Assembly: GCA_021847995.1 (NCBI GenBank)
Contig: JAJZNE010000088.1
Coordinates: 1 to 39,431 of the forward strand
Source of the DNA: Pseudomonadota bacterium
GTDB lineage: Bacteria > Pseudomonadota > Alphaproteobacteria > Acetobacterales > Acetobacteraceae
Direction of reading: 5' to 3'
Length of the DNA: 39,431 nucleotides
Part shown: positions 27,652 through 36,523 of the stretch, piece after piece
How the letters are laid out: the number at the start of each line of letters is the position of its first letter
How positions within the stretch are numbered: the first letter of the stretch is position 1
Program-made: the position numbers and the translations under genes
Notes under the pieces: generated by a model
What the model saw: the letters and a program-made list of their open reading frames with translations, nothing else
The model's database searches: none
What the model was told of the DNA's origin: nothing

Positions 27652-28221
27652 TCAACAGCCGCCCAGCGATGCGACGATCACATCCGCCAGCTGCCCAATC
27701 AGGCGGCTCATCGCCCGCACCGCATCCTCGGGGTTACCGGCTTGCGGCGTGGTGAAGGCTTGCGGCCGCGTCCGGACGACCCTCCCGCTGCTGTCGAACA
27801 GCGTCCAGTCCGCGCGCAGCGTCACGCTGCCATCCGCCTCGGGCATGAAGCGCAGCACGTTGACGGCGATCCTGGCCGAACCGCCGGCCGGCTGCGGATC
27901 CCCCGCCGCCAGCACGCGTCCGGGCGGAAGTCGGCGGCGCAAATCCTCGGACAGAACACCCTCAATCATCTGGTCGAGCGGCGCCGCCCAGCGGGCCTGA
28001 CCGGAAATGTCGAGACGCCCCCCACCTGCGGAACTCACCAGGTTCTGGCGGTCGAGGATACCGGGCAGCAGCACGCGACTGACCATCAGCGGTTGACGGC
28101 ATCCGGCACCGGTCGCCGGGTCGGAAGGCGCATCGACGACGGAGAGCGTGTAATAGTCCGTCCGAGCACTGCCGCATGCCGAGAGCACCAGCAGCGCGGC
28201 GAGCAGTGTTGCCGGCTTCAC
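27652..28221 (-). CDS. pqiC: PqiC-type outer-membrane lipoprotein
   Basis: A 189-residue lipoprotein. The signal peptide ends in lipobox LSAC with Cys16 as the lipidated residue. The following ABC-transport auxiliary (YmbA/PqiC) domain is seen in TDYYTLSVVDAP, LMVSRVLLPGILDRQNLVSS, APLDQMIEGVLSEDLRRRL and the C-terminal AMSRLIGQLADVIVASL helix. In E. coli PqiC anchors PqiB to the outer membrane for lipid transport across the envelope. The start is GTG 28221, which overlaps the pqiB stop (GTGA). It is the last gene of pqiABC. Confidence 0.9.
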   Translation of the reverse strand: MKPATLLAALLVLSACGSARTDYYTLSVVDAPSDPATGAGCRQPLMVSRVLLPGILDRQNLVSSAGGGRLDISGQARWAAPLDQMIEGVLSEDLRRRLPPGRVLAAGDPQPAGGSARIAVNVLRFMPEADGSVTLRADWTLFDSSGRVVRTRPQAFTTPQAGNPEDAVRAMSRLIGQLADVIVASLGGC

Positions 28222-29879
28222 CCGCCCGGCCCCCTTCCCGTCAGCACCGCGGAAGGATGGCGGTCGATGAAATCCGAGAACTCGCGCAATGCCCGGGCGG
28301 CCCGGCTGATCTCATAGAGTGTCTGCGGCAGATCGGCACTTCCTGGCACTTCGGCAGCGTTGGCGTGCTCGGAGAGCAGGGCCGCGGCCGCTTCCAGCGC
28401 GTGCTGTGCGTCGCCGACCGCTTTGCGCACCGCCGCCACCGCCGGTGGCATCTGGCGATCGAGCTGTTCGGAAACGTGCTGCAGTTGCTCTGTCGCGCGG
28501 TCCACGTGATGAAGCGTGGCGGCGATCATCGGCGATCCGGTGATATGCGAGAGGTGATCCGAGACTTCGGCGAGATTGCCGGCAATGCGGCCAAGCGGCA
28601 GCGCCGCCAGTTCCGAGACGACGTCATTCGCCCCGGCCACCAGTCCGCTGATCCCGCCCCCTGGCGTCGTCGGGATTTCGGGTACATCGCCCGTGCCAAG
28701 CGTTCCGGGCGTGCCGGGCATCATGCGCAGCACAATCTGCTCGCCGCCGATCAGCGGCGGCGAATTTTCCAGGGTGGCATGAAGCCCCTGGCCGATTAGG
28801 CTGCGCAACATGTCGTCCATCTGCCGGCGTCGATCGCTCCAGCGCCCGGCGTTCGCAAGCCGAATGGCGCGCGGTTCAAGCATGATCGTGGCAATGACCT
28901 GGAGCTGCCTGGCGGCGGGATCGAATTGCAGCACGCTGCTGCCGACGGAGCCGATGCGCTGGCCCATCAGCATGACAGGGGCATCGGCACGCGGCACGCC
29001 GGCAGCGGAGCGAAACACCACCCGGTACGAAACCCAGTCTGCGTCCGGCGCGGTGCGGGCCTCATTCTCACCGTCATAGAGCGTGAAGTCGTGGCCGGCT
29101 GAAGCTTCCCGGCTCTGCTCCGTGTCATTCGGCGTCTCGAAGGCAACCGCCCCCTGGAACAAGGCGGGCACCGACTGGAACCGGACGCTCATCCCGTCGC
29201 CGCCGGTGGCAACATGCAACGGTCCGGCACGCCAGAAGCGGCTGTCCTCATGGACAAAACGATCGAAGGGGGCATCGACGAACACGGTGATGGCAAATCC
29301 GCGCCCGTCCACCATGTCATATTTCTGCACCACGCCGACCGTCTTGCCGAGGAAATAGACCGGCGTGCCGGGCTCCATCGCACCGAGTTCGGCCGCATGC
29401 AGGACGAACGGCGTGCCGGATTCGCCGAAGTGAAGGACGGGGCTGTCCGCCAGGCCCCGGTATTCGGCCTGCGGCTCGCCCGGCACCGGCTTCACGCCGA
29501 TCTTCACGCCACTCACCAGGCTCCTGATGTCCGAGAGATGAGAGAGACTGAGGGACCGCCCGATGATCCAGAAAGCCGTCCCTTTGCCGATATGGCCGCG
29601 CATGTCACCATTGAGGTCAAGCTTCGCCCGCATGTGACGGAGGTCGGGCGTAAGCCGCACCGACGCGACCTGGCCAACCTTGTAGCCTTCAAAAACGACA
29701 TCCGTATCGTCAGGCCGCAGATCGGCTATGACAGGGAAGACGACCGTGACGGTCGGGCCGGTCTGTGTCCAGGTCCGCACGGCAAGCCAGGAAACGAGGC
29801 CCAGGGCCGCAATCGGGATCGACCAGATCCATCCCGGCCACCAGCCATGCCGTTCCTCGGCGTGGCGTGCTTCGCTCAT
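28218..29879 (-). CDS. pqiB: PqiB, MCE-domain intermembrane transport protein
   Basis: A 553-residue periplasm-spanning protein that forms a lipid tunnel between membranes. One N-terminal membrane helix (WIWSIPIAALGLVSWLAV) is followed by three MCE domains. They begin near GPTVTVVFPVIADLRPDDT, FVLHAAELGAMEPGTPVYF and YRVVFRSAAGVPRADAPV, each with the VxxxGxxVGxV-like core (YKVGQVASV, LGKTVGVV, MGQRIGSV). The C-terminal third is helical and forms the needle. ATG 29879 overlaps the pqiA stop (ATGA). The frame's earlier start at 29897 lies inside pqiA. Confidence 0.95.
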   Translation of the reverse strand: MSEARHAEERHGWWPGWIWSIPIAALGLVSWLAVRTWTQTGPTVTVVFPVIADLRPDDTDVVFEGYKVGQVASVRLTPDLRHMRAKLDLNGDMRGHIGKGTAFWIIGRSLSLSHLSDIRSLVSGVKIGVKPVPGEPQAEYRGLADSPVLHFGESGTPFVLHAAELGAMEPGTPVYFLGKTVGVVQKYDMVDGRGFAITVFVDAPFDRFVHEDSRFWRAGPLHVATGGDGMSVRFQSVPALFQGAVAFETPNDTEQSREASAGHDFTLYDGENEARTAPDADWVSYRVVFRSAAGVPRADAPVMLMGQRIGSVGSSVLQFDPAARQLQVIATIMLEPRAIRLANAGRWSDRRRQMDDMLRSLIGQGLHATLENSPPLIGGEQIVLRMMPGTPGTLGTGDVPEIPTTPGGGISGLVAGANDVVSELAALPLGRIAGNLAEVSDHLSHITGSPMIAATLHHVDRATEQLQHVSEQLDRQMPPAVAAVRKAVGDAQHALEAAAALLSEHANAAEVPGSADLPQTLYEISRAARALREFSDFIDRHPSAVLTGRGPGG

Positions 29880-31093
29880 GCCGCGGCGTCCTTCCACAAC
29901 AGGCGGGGATCGAAGCAGCGAGATGCCGCCACGGTGAGCAGGACGACGGCGAGCAGGGCCGAAAGGCCATCCTCGGCACGCACATTCGCAAGCTGCCCGA
30001 ACTGAACCATCGGCAGGTAGACCACGACCGTGAACACGTCCATCGCCGACCAGCGACCCAGCTCATCGATCGCGCGAAAGAAGCGTGTCTTGAAGACCAG
30101 GTGGCTGATTGAGCGACGGTGAACCGAGACAACGAACCAAAGAACCCCGGCCAACTTCACGAACGGAATCAAAATGCTCGTCGTGAATACTGCCAGCGCC
30201 AGCAGAATGAAATGGGCGCCGAGCAGCCGCTCCACCGCCGAAAACAGGCTATGCGGTGACCTGCCGCCAATATACTGTAGAACATTGGCCGGATAGAACA
30301 TCGCCACCGGATACAACAGCAGTCCGGCAACGGTCAGGGCGAGCGCGACCGCCATCGAACCGGGAAGGTAGCGATGGAGCCTGCGCGCACAGCGGGGACA
30401 GCGCCCGCCCTCGCTCCCGGCAGGCACGACGAGCTGGCAGCCGGGGCAGCCGAAAGCGCTATCGCCGCGGGCCGGCTGGGCGACACCCATCCCACGCCAG
30501 ACACGCCGGCGCTCGATCAGCCCGCGGGTCAGCATCGCCGTCAGCGCGGCACCGATGAAGCACCAGCCGCCGGCGCCGATCCGCACGACCGCAAAGGGCG
30601 CCAGCCGGCTGTAACCGATCGCACAGCCGATGAGGAACACATCAGGCATGGCCCAGAGATCGAGCGCTTCGGCATAACGGAACAGCCGCCCGACCCAGAG
30701 TCCGCGCAAGCTCATGGTCAGAGCAGCGAGGGAGATGACGAGCAACCCGAAACGTAGGATCGGCAACACCAGCACGAGCAACCCGACGGCGATCGCCGTG
30801 GCCGGCCAGCCCTGCCGCCAGATTACCGCCACGCCCGAGCCGATGTAACTCGTCCCGTGCAGACCGTAGCGGGAGACGCTCATCAGCCGCATGGTGTCTG
30901 CCGGAATCAACAGCAACAATGTTGCAGTGGCCGTGGCCAGCGCTGCGCCGCGAAAACGACCGGTGGCGCGTTCAAGGGTGGCATGACAGCGACAGCAGAT
31001 CAGGCGCCCGGACGCGACATGTGGCAATTCCTGAACCGCATCGCAGTCGGGGCAGGCGATCAGCTCCGCAAACGGTTCCGAGGAGACAGGCAT
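29876..31093 (-). CDS. pqiA: PqiA, inner-membrane component of the Pqi system
   Basis: A 405-residue inner-membrane protein with two PqiA repeats. Each repeat starts with a zinc-ribbon-like pair of CXXC motifs: CPDC (Cys14, Cys17) with CCRC (Cys33-Cys36), and CPGC with CPRC in the second. Four hydrophobic helices follow each. The second repeat contains GLLLYPVAMFYPANVLQY, the family's conserved PxN segment. PqiA is thought to supply lipid to PqiB. This is the first gene of the overlapping pqiABC unit; its promoter must lie in the 229 bp before the livF stop. Confidence 0.95.
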   Translation of the reverse strand: MPVSSEPFAELIACPDCDAVQELPHVASGRLICCRCHATLERATGRFRGAALATATATLLLLIPADTMRLMSVSRYGLHGTSYIGSGVAVIWRQGWPATAIAVGLLVLVLPILRFGLLVISLAALTMSLRGLWVGRLFRYAEALDLWAMPDVFLIGCAIGYSRLAPFAVVRIGAGGWCFIGAALTAMLTRGLIERRRVWRGMGVAQPARGDSAFGCPGCQLVVPAGSEGGRCPRCARRLHRYLPGSMAVALALTVAGLLLYPVAMFYPANVLQYIGGRSPHSLFSAVERLLGAHFILLALAVFTTSILIPFVKLAGVLWFVVSVHRRSISHLVFKTRFFRAIDELGRWSAMDVFTVVVYLPMVQFGQLANVRAEDGLSALLAVVLLTVAASRCFDPRLLWKDAAA

Positions 31094-31322
31094 CGCGTGT
31101 CGTCACCCTCCCGCCAACCGGGATTGCCTTCATGGCGAAGCCAGCCATCGCACCGCTCCCGCAATTCTGGCCCAACGCGGAGTTCCCGCTTCTGTTGCAA
31201 GGCGGACATCCGGAGCAAGGCGGGGTGACCCGCACACGGGCGCGCGATGGACCTATTCGGCCCGACATCGCAGTGGCGATGCCAGACCCGGTCCCGACAG
31301 GATCACACGCCCGCCGACAGCC

Positions 31323-32024
31323 CTATACCTGCAGATGCGCCGCCCGCACGGCCTCGTCCGCCAGCAATGCGGCCATCGTGCCGGACCATACGATCCGCCC
31401 GCTTTCGATCACCGCCGCGCGATCGGCGACATGCGCGGCGAAGTGGAAGTTCTGTTCGGCCAGCAGCACCGTCACCCCCGCCCCCTTCAGCGCCCGCACC
31501 GCGTGTGCCATCTGCTCGACGATCAGCGGCGACAATCCCTCGCTCGGTTCGTCCAGCAGCACCAGCAGCGGGTTGCCCATCAGCGTCCGCGCGATGGTCA
31601 GCATCTGCTGCTCGCCGCCGCTCATCCGCCCGCCGGCGCGGCTGCGCATGCGGCCGAGATTGGGGAACAGCGCGAACAGCCGTTCCTCGGTCCATGCCGG
31701 CAGGCCGGGACGCGGCGGACGGCGGCCGACCGCCAGGTTTTCCGCCACCGTCAGGTCGGCAAAGATGCGCCGCTCCTCGGGGACATAGCCCATGCCGTGC
31801 CGCGCGATGCGGTGCGGCTCCCACCCCGTCACGTCAGTACTGCGGAACAGGATGCGCCCGCCGCGCGGACGCAGCAGGCCGATCAGCGATTTCATCACCG
31901 TGCTCTTGCCCGCGCCGTTGCGGCCGAGCAGCACCATCACCTCACCCGTGCCGAGCGTGAAGCCGACCGCCTGCAGCACATGCGCGCGGCCGTAATAGCT
32001 GTGCAGGCCCTCGACCTTCAGCAT
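31323..32024 (-). CDS. livF: LivF, branched-chain amino acid-type ABC transporter ATPase
   Basis: A 233-residue ATPase energising the importer encoded upstream. Walker A is GRNGAGKST (34-42), the signature MSGGEQQ (134-140), Walker B VLLDEP (155-160), and the switch-His region is AEQNFHFAAH. The PEERRIFADLTVAENL segment is typical of LivF. Its ATG shares one base with the livG stop (TGATG). It is the last gene of the eight-gene operon. A fragment of a related gene lies at 27434-27595. Confidence 0.95.
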   Translation of the reverse strand: MLKVEGLHSYYGRAHVLQAVGFTLGTGEVMVLLGRNGAGKSTVMKSLIGLLRPRGGRILFRSTDVTGWEPHRIARHGMGYVPEERRIFADLTVAENLAVGRRPPRPGLPAWTEERLFALFPNLGRMRSRAGGRMSGGEQQMLTIARTLMGNPLLVLLDEPSEGLSPLIVEQMAHAVRALKGAGVTVLLAEQNFHFAAHVADRAAVIESGRIVWSGTMAALLADEAVRAAHLQV

Positions 32025-32782
32025 CAGTGCCCGCCACTCGTTTCGCCGCTGCCGAGATAGACTTCACGCACCCGCGCATCGGCACGGATCGCCGCCCCGT
32101 CGCCGGTTGCGATCACCGAACCCTGGTGCAGCACCAGGATGCGGTCGGCGGTGCCGAACACGATGTCCATGTCATGCTCGGTGAACAGCACCGCGATCCC
32201 GCGCACGGCGGCGTGCGCGCGCACGAGGCGCATCAGCGCGCTGCGCTCCGCCGGTGCCATGCCGGCAGTAGGCTCGTCCATCAGCAGCAACCGCGGCTCG
32301 TTGGCCAGCGCCATCGCCAGTTCCAGCCGCTTGAGGTCGCCATAGGCAAGCACGCCGGCGGCCACATCCGCCTGCGCAGCCAGGCCGAGCGGATCGAGCA
32401 GTGCCATCGCTGCCGCGACATGGCGCGTACGCGCCGCGCACCACATGCGCCAGATGTCATGCCGGTGCGACAGCAGCGCCATCTGCACATTCTCCCGCAC
32501 CGTCATCGAGGCGAAGGTCGCGGTGATCTGGAAGGTACGGCCGACGCCGAGCCGCCAGATGCGGCGCGGCGCCAACCCGGTGATGTCGCGGCCGTCCAGC
32601 CGCACGCGCCCGCCATCGGGGCGCAACTGGCCGCTCAGCATGTTGAAGCAGGTTGATTTGCCGGCGCCGTTCGGCCCGATCAGCGCCAGCATCTCGCCTG
32701 CAGCGACAGCAAAGGACACGCCGCGTACCGCCGCAACCCCGGCAAAGCTGCGCCGCAGACCCTCCGCCGCCAGCACGGTCAT
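32024..32782 (-). CDS. livG: LivG, branched-chain amino acid-type ABC transporter ATPase
   Basis: A 252-residue ATPase partner of LivF. Walker A is GPNGAGKST (36-44), Walker B LLLMDEP (165-171), with the LivG-type signature variant LAYGDLKRLELAMAL (146-160), and the switch region TEHDMDIVFG. The insert GVGRTFQITATFASMTVRENV is characteristic of LivG. ATG 32782 overlaps the permease stop by four bases. The longer frame to 32881 lies inside the permease gene and is rejected. Confidence 0.95.
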   Translation of the reverse strand: MTVLAAEGLRRSFAGVAAVRGVSFAVAAGEMLALIGPNGAGKSTCFNMLSGQLRPDGGRVRLDGRDITGLAPRRIWRLGVGRTFQITATFASMTVRENVQMALLSHRHDIWRMWCAARTRHVAAAMALLDPLGLAAQADVAAGVLAYGDLKRLELAMALANEPRLLLMDEPTAGMAPAERSALMRLVRAHAAVRGIAVLFTEHDMDIVFGTADRILVLHQGSVIATGDGAAIRADARVREVYLGSGETSGGH

Positions 32783-34614
32783 GCCATGCGCCCGCGCCAC
32801 AGCCGCTGTGCCGCGCCCGCGATCCCCTGCGGAAACGCCAGCACCAGCGCGACAACGGCAAGGCCCAGCACCAGCCGCCAAGCCGAGGTCACGAGCAGCA
32901 ACGTGTCGTAGAGCCCGGTATAGGCGAGCGCGCCGACGATCGGCCCGGTCATCGTCTGCACGCCGCCGAGCAGCACCATCAGCAGCGCATCGACGGACCG
33001 GCCGATGGCGACATAGGTCGGAAACACGCTGCCCTTGGCGAAGGCGGAAAGACCGCCGGAAAGACCCGCAGCCGCGCCGGCGATGGCGAAGGCGACAAGG
33101 CGCAGCCGCGCCGTCGGCAATCCGATCGCTTCCGCCCGCAGGGTTGAATCACGCGCGCCGCGCAGCGCATAGCCGAACGGGGCATAAAGGGCACGCCGCA
33201 ACAGCAGCGTCGCCGCAACCGCAACGCCGAGCGTGAGCCAGTAGAATGCATGCGGCCGTGCCAGAATCCCGCGCGGCCAGAGGCCGAGGATGCCGTCATC
33301 GCCGCCGGTCAGATCGCTCCATTGCAGCGCCACGGCCCACACGATCTGCGCGAAGGCGAGCGTCAGCATGGCAAGATAGACGCCCGAAAGCCGCACCACG
33401 AATCCGCCGAACGCCAGCGCCGCCGCACCCGCGACCAGCGGCGCCGCCACCAGCGCCGCCGGCAGCGGCCACGCCAGTGCATGCACCGCAAGCGCCGCGC
33501 CATAGGCACCGAGGCCGAACCACGCCGCATGGCCGAAGCTCGGCATGCCGCCCGGTCCCATCATGAAATGCAGCGAGGCGGCGAACAGCAACGCGGTGAG
33601 AGCCTCGCCCAGAACCGTGAGCGCGAACGGTCCGACCACCAACGGGGCTGCGATCAACGCCGCCAGCAGCGCCAGCCCGGCCGCCCGCAGCACCGGTGCC
33701 GCCGGGCGCACCAGCGGCGGTGCAGCGCTCTCCCGCGGCGTTGAGGCCGTGCCGCCGAGCAGCCCCTGCGGCCGCAGCACCAGCACCGCCGCCATGACCG
33801 CAAACGCGATCACCAGCGTCAGCTTCGGGATCAGCAGAATGCCCAGCGCCTGCAACACGCCGATCAGCAGACTCGCCAGATAGGCCCCGGGGAGACTGCC
33901 AAGGCCGCCGACCACGACGACGACGAAGGCATCGGTGATGACCGACAGATCGATCTGTAGATTGGCCGATCCGTCCGGCAGTGCCAGTGCGCCGCCCAGC
34001 CCGGCCAGCCCGGCGCCAAGCGCGAATACGGCGGTGAACAGCACCCGCTGATCGACGCCGAGGGCGGCCACCATGTCGCGATCCTGCGTCGCCGCGCGCA
34101 CCAGAGTACCAAAGCGCGTGCGGTGCAGCAGCAGCCACAGCGCCCCGAGCACCAGCGGCCCTGCCGCGATCAGCACGAGATCGTAGAACGGAAACCGCTC
34201 CGTGCCGATCGCGACGAAGCTGCGCATCCAGTGCGGACGCGCAAGCGGCAGATCCTCGGCCCCCCAGATCGCCTGCGTCGTATCCTGCACGATCAGCACC
34301 ACGCCGAAGGTAGCGAGCAGTTGCAGCAGTTCCGGCGCGCGATAGAGGCGGCGCAGCAGCACCACCTCCAGCCCCGCACCGAGCACCGCGAGCGCGAGTG
34401 CCGCAAGGATGACGCCGAGTGCAAAGCCCGCCGGCGTGTGGGGCAGGCGCGTCACCACGCTCCAGGCGACATAGGCGCCGAGCATGGTCAGGCTGCCGTG
34501 CGAGAAATTGACCACGCGCGTCACGCCGAAAATCACCGTCAGTCCAGCCGCCACCAGGAACAGCGCCGACGCCCCGGCGATGCCGGTCAGCAACTGGACA
34601 ACCAGGACCGTCAT
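32779..34614 (-). CDS. Fused LivH-LivM permease
   Basis: A single 611-residue chain joining the two inner-membrane subunits that are normally separate. Residues 1-285 are LivH: QLLTGIAGASALFLVAAGLTVIFG, VVNFSHGSLTMLGAYVAW, and VVGGLGSLPGAYLASLLIG, the cytoplasmic coupling loop. A Pro/Ala/Ser linker (about 288-308) leads into LivM: FAASLHFMMGPGGMPSFGHAAWFGLGAY and the second coupling loop LLGGVQTMTGPIVGAL. Fused LivHM permeases are known in other bacteria. I start at ATG 34614; the extension to 34683 is Arg/Cys-rich and overlaps livK. Gaps or overlaps with both neighbours are under 25 bp. Confidence 0.93.
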   Translation of the reverse strand: MTVLVVQLLTGIAGASALFLVAAGLTVIFGVTRVVNFSHGSLTMLGAYVAWSVVTRLPHTPAGFALGVILAALALAVLGAGLEVVLLRRLYRAPELLQLLATFGVVLIVQDTTQAIWGAEDLPLARPHWMRSFVAIGTERFPFYDLVLIAAGPLVLGALWLLLHRTRFGTLVRAATQDRDMVAALGVDQRVLFTAVFALGAGLAGLGGALALPDGSANLQIDLSVITDAFVVVVVGGLGSLPGAYLASLLIGVLQALGILLIPKLTLVIAFAVMAAVLVLRPQGLLGGTASTPRESAAPPLVRPAAPVLRAAGLALLAALIAAPLVVGPFALTVLGEALTALLFAASLHFMMGPGGMPSFGHAAWFGLGAYGAALAVHALAWPLPAALVAAPLVAGAAALAFGGFVVRLSGVYLAMLTLAFAQIVWAVALQWSDLTGGDDGILGLWPRGILARPHAFYWLTLGVAVAATLLLRRALYAPFGYALRGARDSTLRAEAIGLPTARLRLVAFAIAGAAAGLSGGLSAFAKGSVFPTYVAIGRSVDALLMVLLGGVQTMTGPIVGALAYTGLYDTLLLVTSAWRLVLGLAVVALVLAFPQGIAGAAQRLWRGRMA

Positions 34615-34636
34615 GCGGGCGCGCCGTGTCGCCGGC

Positions 34637-35848
34637 TCAGGCGGGCCGCATCGTCCGCACCTGCGCATCCGGCGGCAGCGCATCGGCCCCGCTCACGTAA
34701 TGCCAGTCGACCATCGTGCCGCGCCCATCCCTGAGCGCGGTGCGGCCAACGAAGGTGCCGAGCGTCGATTGATGGTCGAGCGCGCGCCACATCGCGGCGC
34801 CGAACGGCGAGGGAAAGGAGGTGCCGGGAAAGCCGCGGTCGATCATCGCATCGGTCGCGGTATCGCCGGCCTTCGTGATCCCCGCGGCAATGGCATGGAT
34901 CAGGGTGTAGCCGACGACCGATCCCATCTTCGGTAATTCGTTGAATTTGCCCTTGTAGGCAGCAACGAAGCGTGCATTGTCGGGTGCGGTATCGCTCGTC
35001 ACCGGATAGCCGGTGACGATCCAGCCCTCGGGTGCTTCCTCGCCCAGCGGGTCGAGGTATTCCGGCTCTCCGGTCAGCACGGAGACGACGCTGCGCTTCT
35101 CGAACAGCCCGCGCGTGTTGCCCTGCCGGACAAAGCTCGTCAGATCGCCGCCGAAGGTGACGTTGAAGATCGCATCCGGCTTCGCCTCCGCCAGTGCCGC
35201 GGCGGTCGCGCCGGCGTCGATCTTGCCCAGCGCCGGCCATTGCTCCGCGACGAACTCCACCCCCGGCTGCGCGGCGGCCAGCAGTTGCCTGAACCATCTG
35301 ACCGACGAGGTACCATATTCATAGTTGGGCGCCACTGTCGCCCAGCGCTTCACCCCGAGCTTCGCCGCCTCCGGCACCAGCATCGCCGCCTGCATGTAGG
35401 TGGAGGGACGCAGGCGGAAGCAGAACCGGTTTCCCTTCTCCCACACCAGCGCATCGGCCAGCGGCTCCCCGGCGACATAGAGAATCCGGTTCTGGCGCGC
35501 GAAGTCACTGAGCGCGAGGCCGACATTGGAGAGGAACCCGCCGGCCAGCAGATCGACCTTCTGCTCATTCAGCAATTCCCCGCCCAGCCGGATCGCATCC
35601 GCCGGCTTGCCGGCATCGTCGCGGCTGATCACCTCGATCGGCCGGCCGAGCACGCCGCCGGCCGCGTTGATCTCGGCCACCGCCAGTTGCCAGCCGTTGC
35701 GGTACGGCAGGGTGAAGGCGGGCACGGCGGTATAGGAATTGATCTCGCCGATGCGGATGGCAGCGCCGGCGGCGCGCCCGATTGCGGGAACGGCGAGCGC
35801 GGTCGCGGTCGCGGTCGCGGCGAGCAGGGAACGGCGGGTGAGTGACAT
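34637..35848 (-). CDS. LivK-type periplasmic substrate-binding protein
   Basis: A 403-residue secreted binding protein of the type 1 periplasmic-binding fold (Peripla_BP_6). The N-terminus TRRSLLAATATATALAVPAIG followed by RAAGA resembles a Tat signal, with cleavage after GRA. The mature protein has IRIGEINSYTAVPAFTLPYR, AVAEINAAGGVLGRPIEVIS, AKLGVKRWATVAPNYEYG and YTLIHAIAAGITKAGD, all usual in this class. The ligand is not predictable from sequence; this fold also binds amides, aromatics and urea. ATG 35848 has an excellent GAGGAGG ribosome site. The signal-peptide codons contain a hexanucleotide repeat. Confidence 0.93.
   Translation of the reverse strand: MSLTRRSLLAATATATALAVPAIGRAAGAAIRIGEINSYTAVPAFTLPYRNGWQLAVAEINAAGGVLGRPIEVISRDDAGKPADAIRLGGELLNEQKVDLLAGGFLSNVGLALSDFARQNRILYVAGEPLADALVWEKGNRFCFRLRPSTYMQAAMLVPEAAKLGVKRWATVAPNYEYGTSSVRWFRQLLAAAQPGVEFVAEQWPALGKIDAGATAAALAEAKPDAIFNVTFGGDLTSFVRQGNTRGLFEKRSVVSVLTGEPEYLDPLGEEAPEGWIVTGYPVTSDTAPDNARFVAAYKGKFNELPKMGSVVGYTLIHAIAAGITKAGDTATDAMIDRGFPGTSFPSPFGAAMWRALDHQSTLGTFVGRTALRDGRGTMVDWHYVSGADALPPDAQVRTMRPA
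35799..35820 (-). repeat. GCGGTC hexanucleotide repeat in the binding-protein signal peptide
   Basis: Three full and one partial copy of GCGGTC lie in the codons for the alternating Ala-Thr run (ATATATA) of the signal peptide's hydrophobic core. A change of one unit would add or remove two residues without a frameshift. Confidence 0.8.
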
Positions 35849-35872
35849 GCAAGCCTCCTCAGGTCCGCCTGC

Positions 35873-36523
35873 CTAGAGCAGGCCGGCGCCGATGTTGACG
35901 GAAAGCGCAAGGATCACGGTGTTGAACAGGAACCCGAGCAAACCATGCGCCGCGGCGAGGCGGCGCAGCCGGGGGCTGGTGATCTGCACGTCGGAAACCT
36001 GGAACGTCATGCCGAGCACCAGGGAAAAGTAGAAGAAGTCCCAGTAGTCGGGCGGCATGGTGCCGGGGAACTCCAGCCCGCGCGCGATTTCGCCGGCAGC
36101 GCCGGCCTGCTCGTAGTATTCGTGGGCATAGCGTAGCGCGAACACGGTATGCGTCATCAGCCACGACAGCAGCAGCGTCGCGGCCACCAGCCCGACATGC
36201 AGCCCGACCGGAGAGACCTTCGCCGCTGCCGAGAATTCGCCGATGATGGCGGCGAAGCTCACCGTGACTGCGGCGACGGTGAACCAGAAGATGGTCCACT
36301 CTCCCGCCTCCTGCCGTTCGGCGTCGGCGGCGATGCCGCCCTGTCGTGGCACGCTGAACATGTGCGCCGACAGGAAAAGAAACACCAGGCAGCCGGCATC
36401 CCAGCCGAGCAGCCCGCGCGTCAGCCAGTGCATCGCACCCGGCAGCGCCGCCCCGACGCCAAGGCCGAGCAGCAGCGCCGCGAACAGGCGCGGACGGCCG
36501 GCGATGATGGCGAGCGCGGTCAG
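35873..36523 (-). CDS. DUF1345 membrane protein, probable non-canonical start
   Basis: An inner-membrane protein of the DUF1345 family. The clear part (LTRGLLGWDAGCLVFLFLSAHM, EWTIFWFTVAAVTVSFAAIIG, GLHVGLVAATLLLSWLMTHTVFALRYAHEYY, YWDFFYFSLVLGMTFQVSDVQ, and the C-terminal helix) begins near ATG 36433. The same frame upstream encodes RPRLFAALLLGLGVGAALPG, the expected first membrane helix of the family, yet has no ATG, GTG or TTG before the stop. A CTG at 36523 overlaps the preceding TGA as CTGA, the pattern used by this operon, and gives 216 residues, close to the family length. The first canonical start is ATG 36433 (186 aa). Confidence 0.8.
   Translation of the reverse strand: MTALAIIAGRPRLFAALLLGLGVGAALPGAMHWLTRGLLGWDAGCLVFLFLSAHMFSVPRQGGIAADAERQEAGEWTIFWFTVAAVTVSFAAIIGEFSAAAKVSPVGLHVGLVAATLLLSWLMTHTVFALRYAHEYYEQAGAAGEIARGLEFPGTMPPDYWDFFYFSLVLGMTFQVSDVQITSPRLRRLAAAHGLLGFLFNTVILALSVNIGAGLL

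Noticed and set aside
27489..27755. Plus-strand ORF downstream of the Pho box
   Set aside because: It is the antisense frame of the livF fragment and pqiC, with Arg/Pro-rich sequence, so I do not take it as the Pho-box target.
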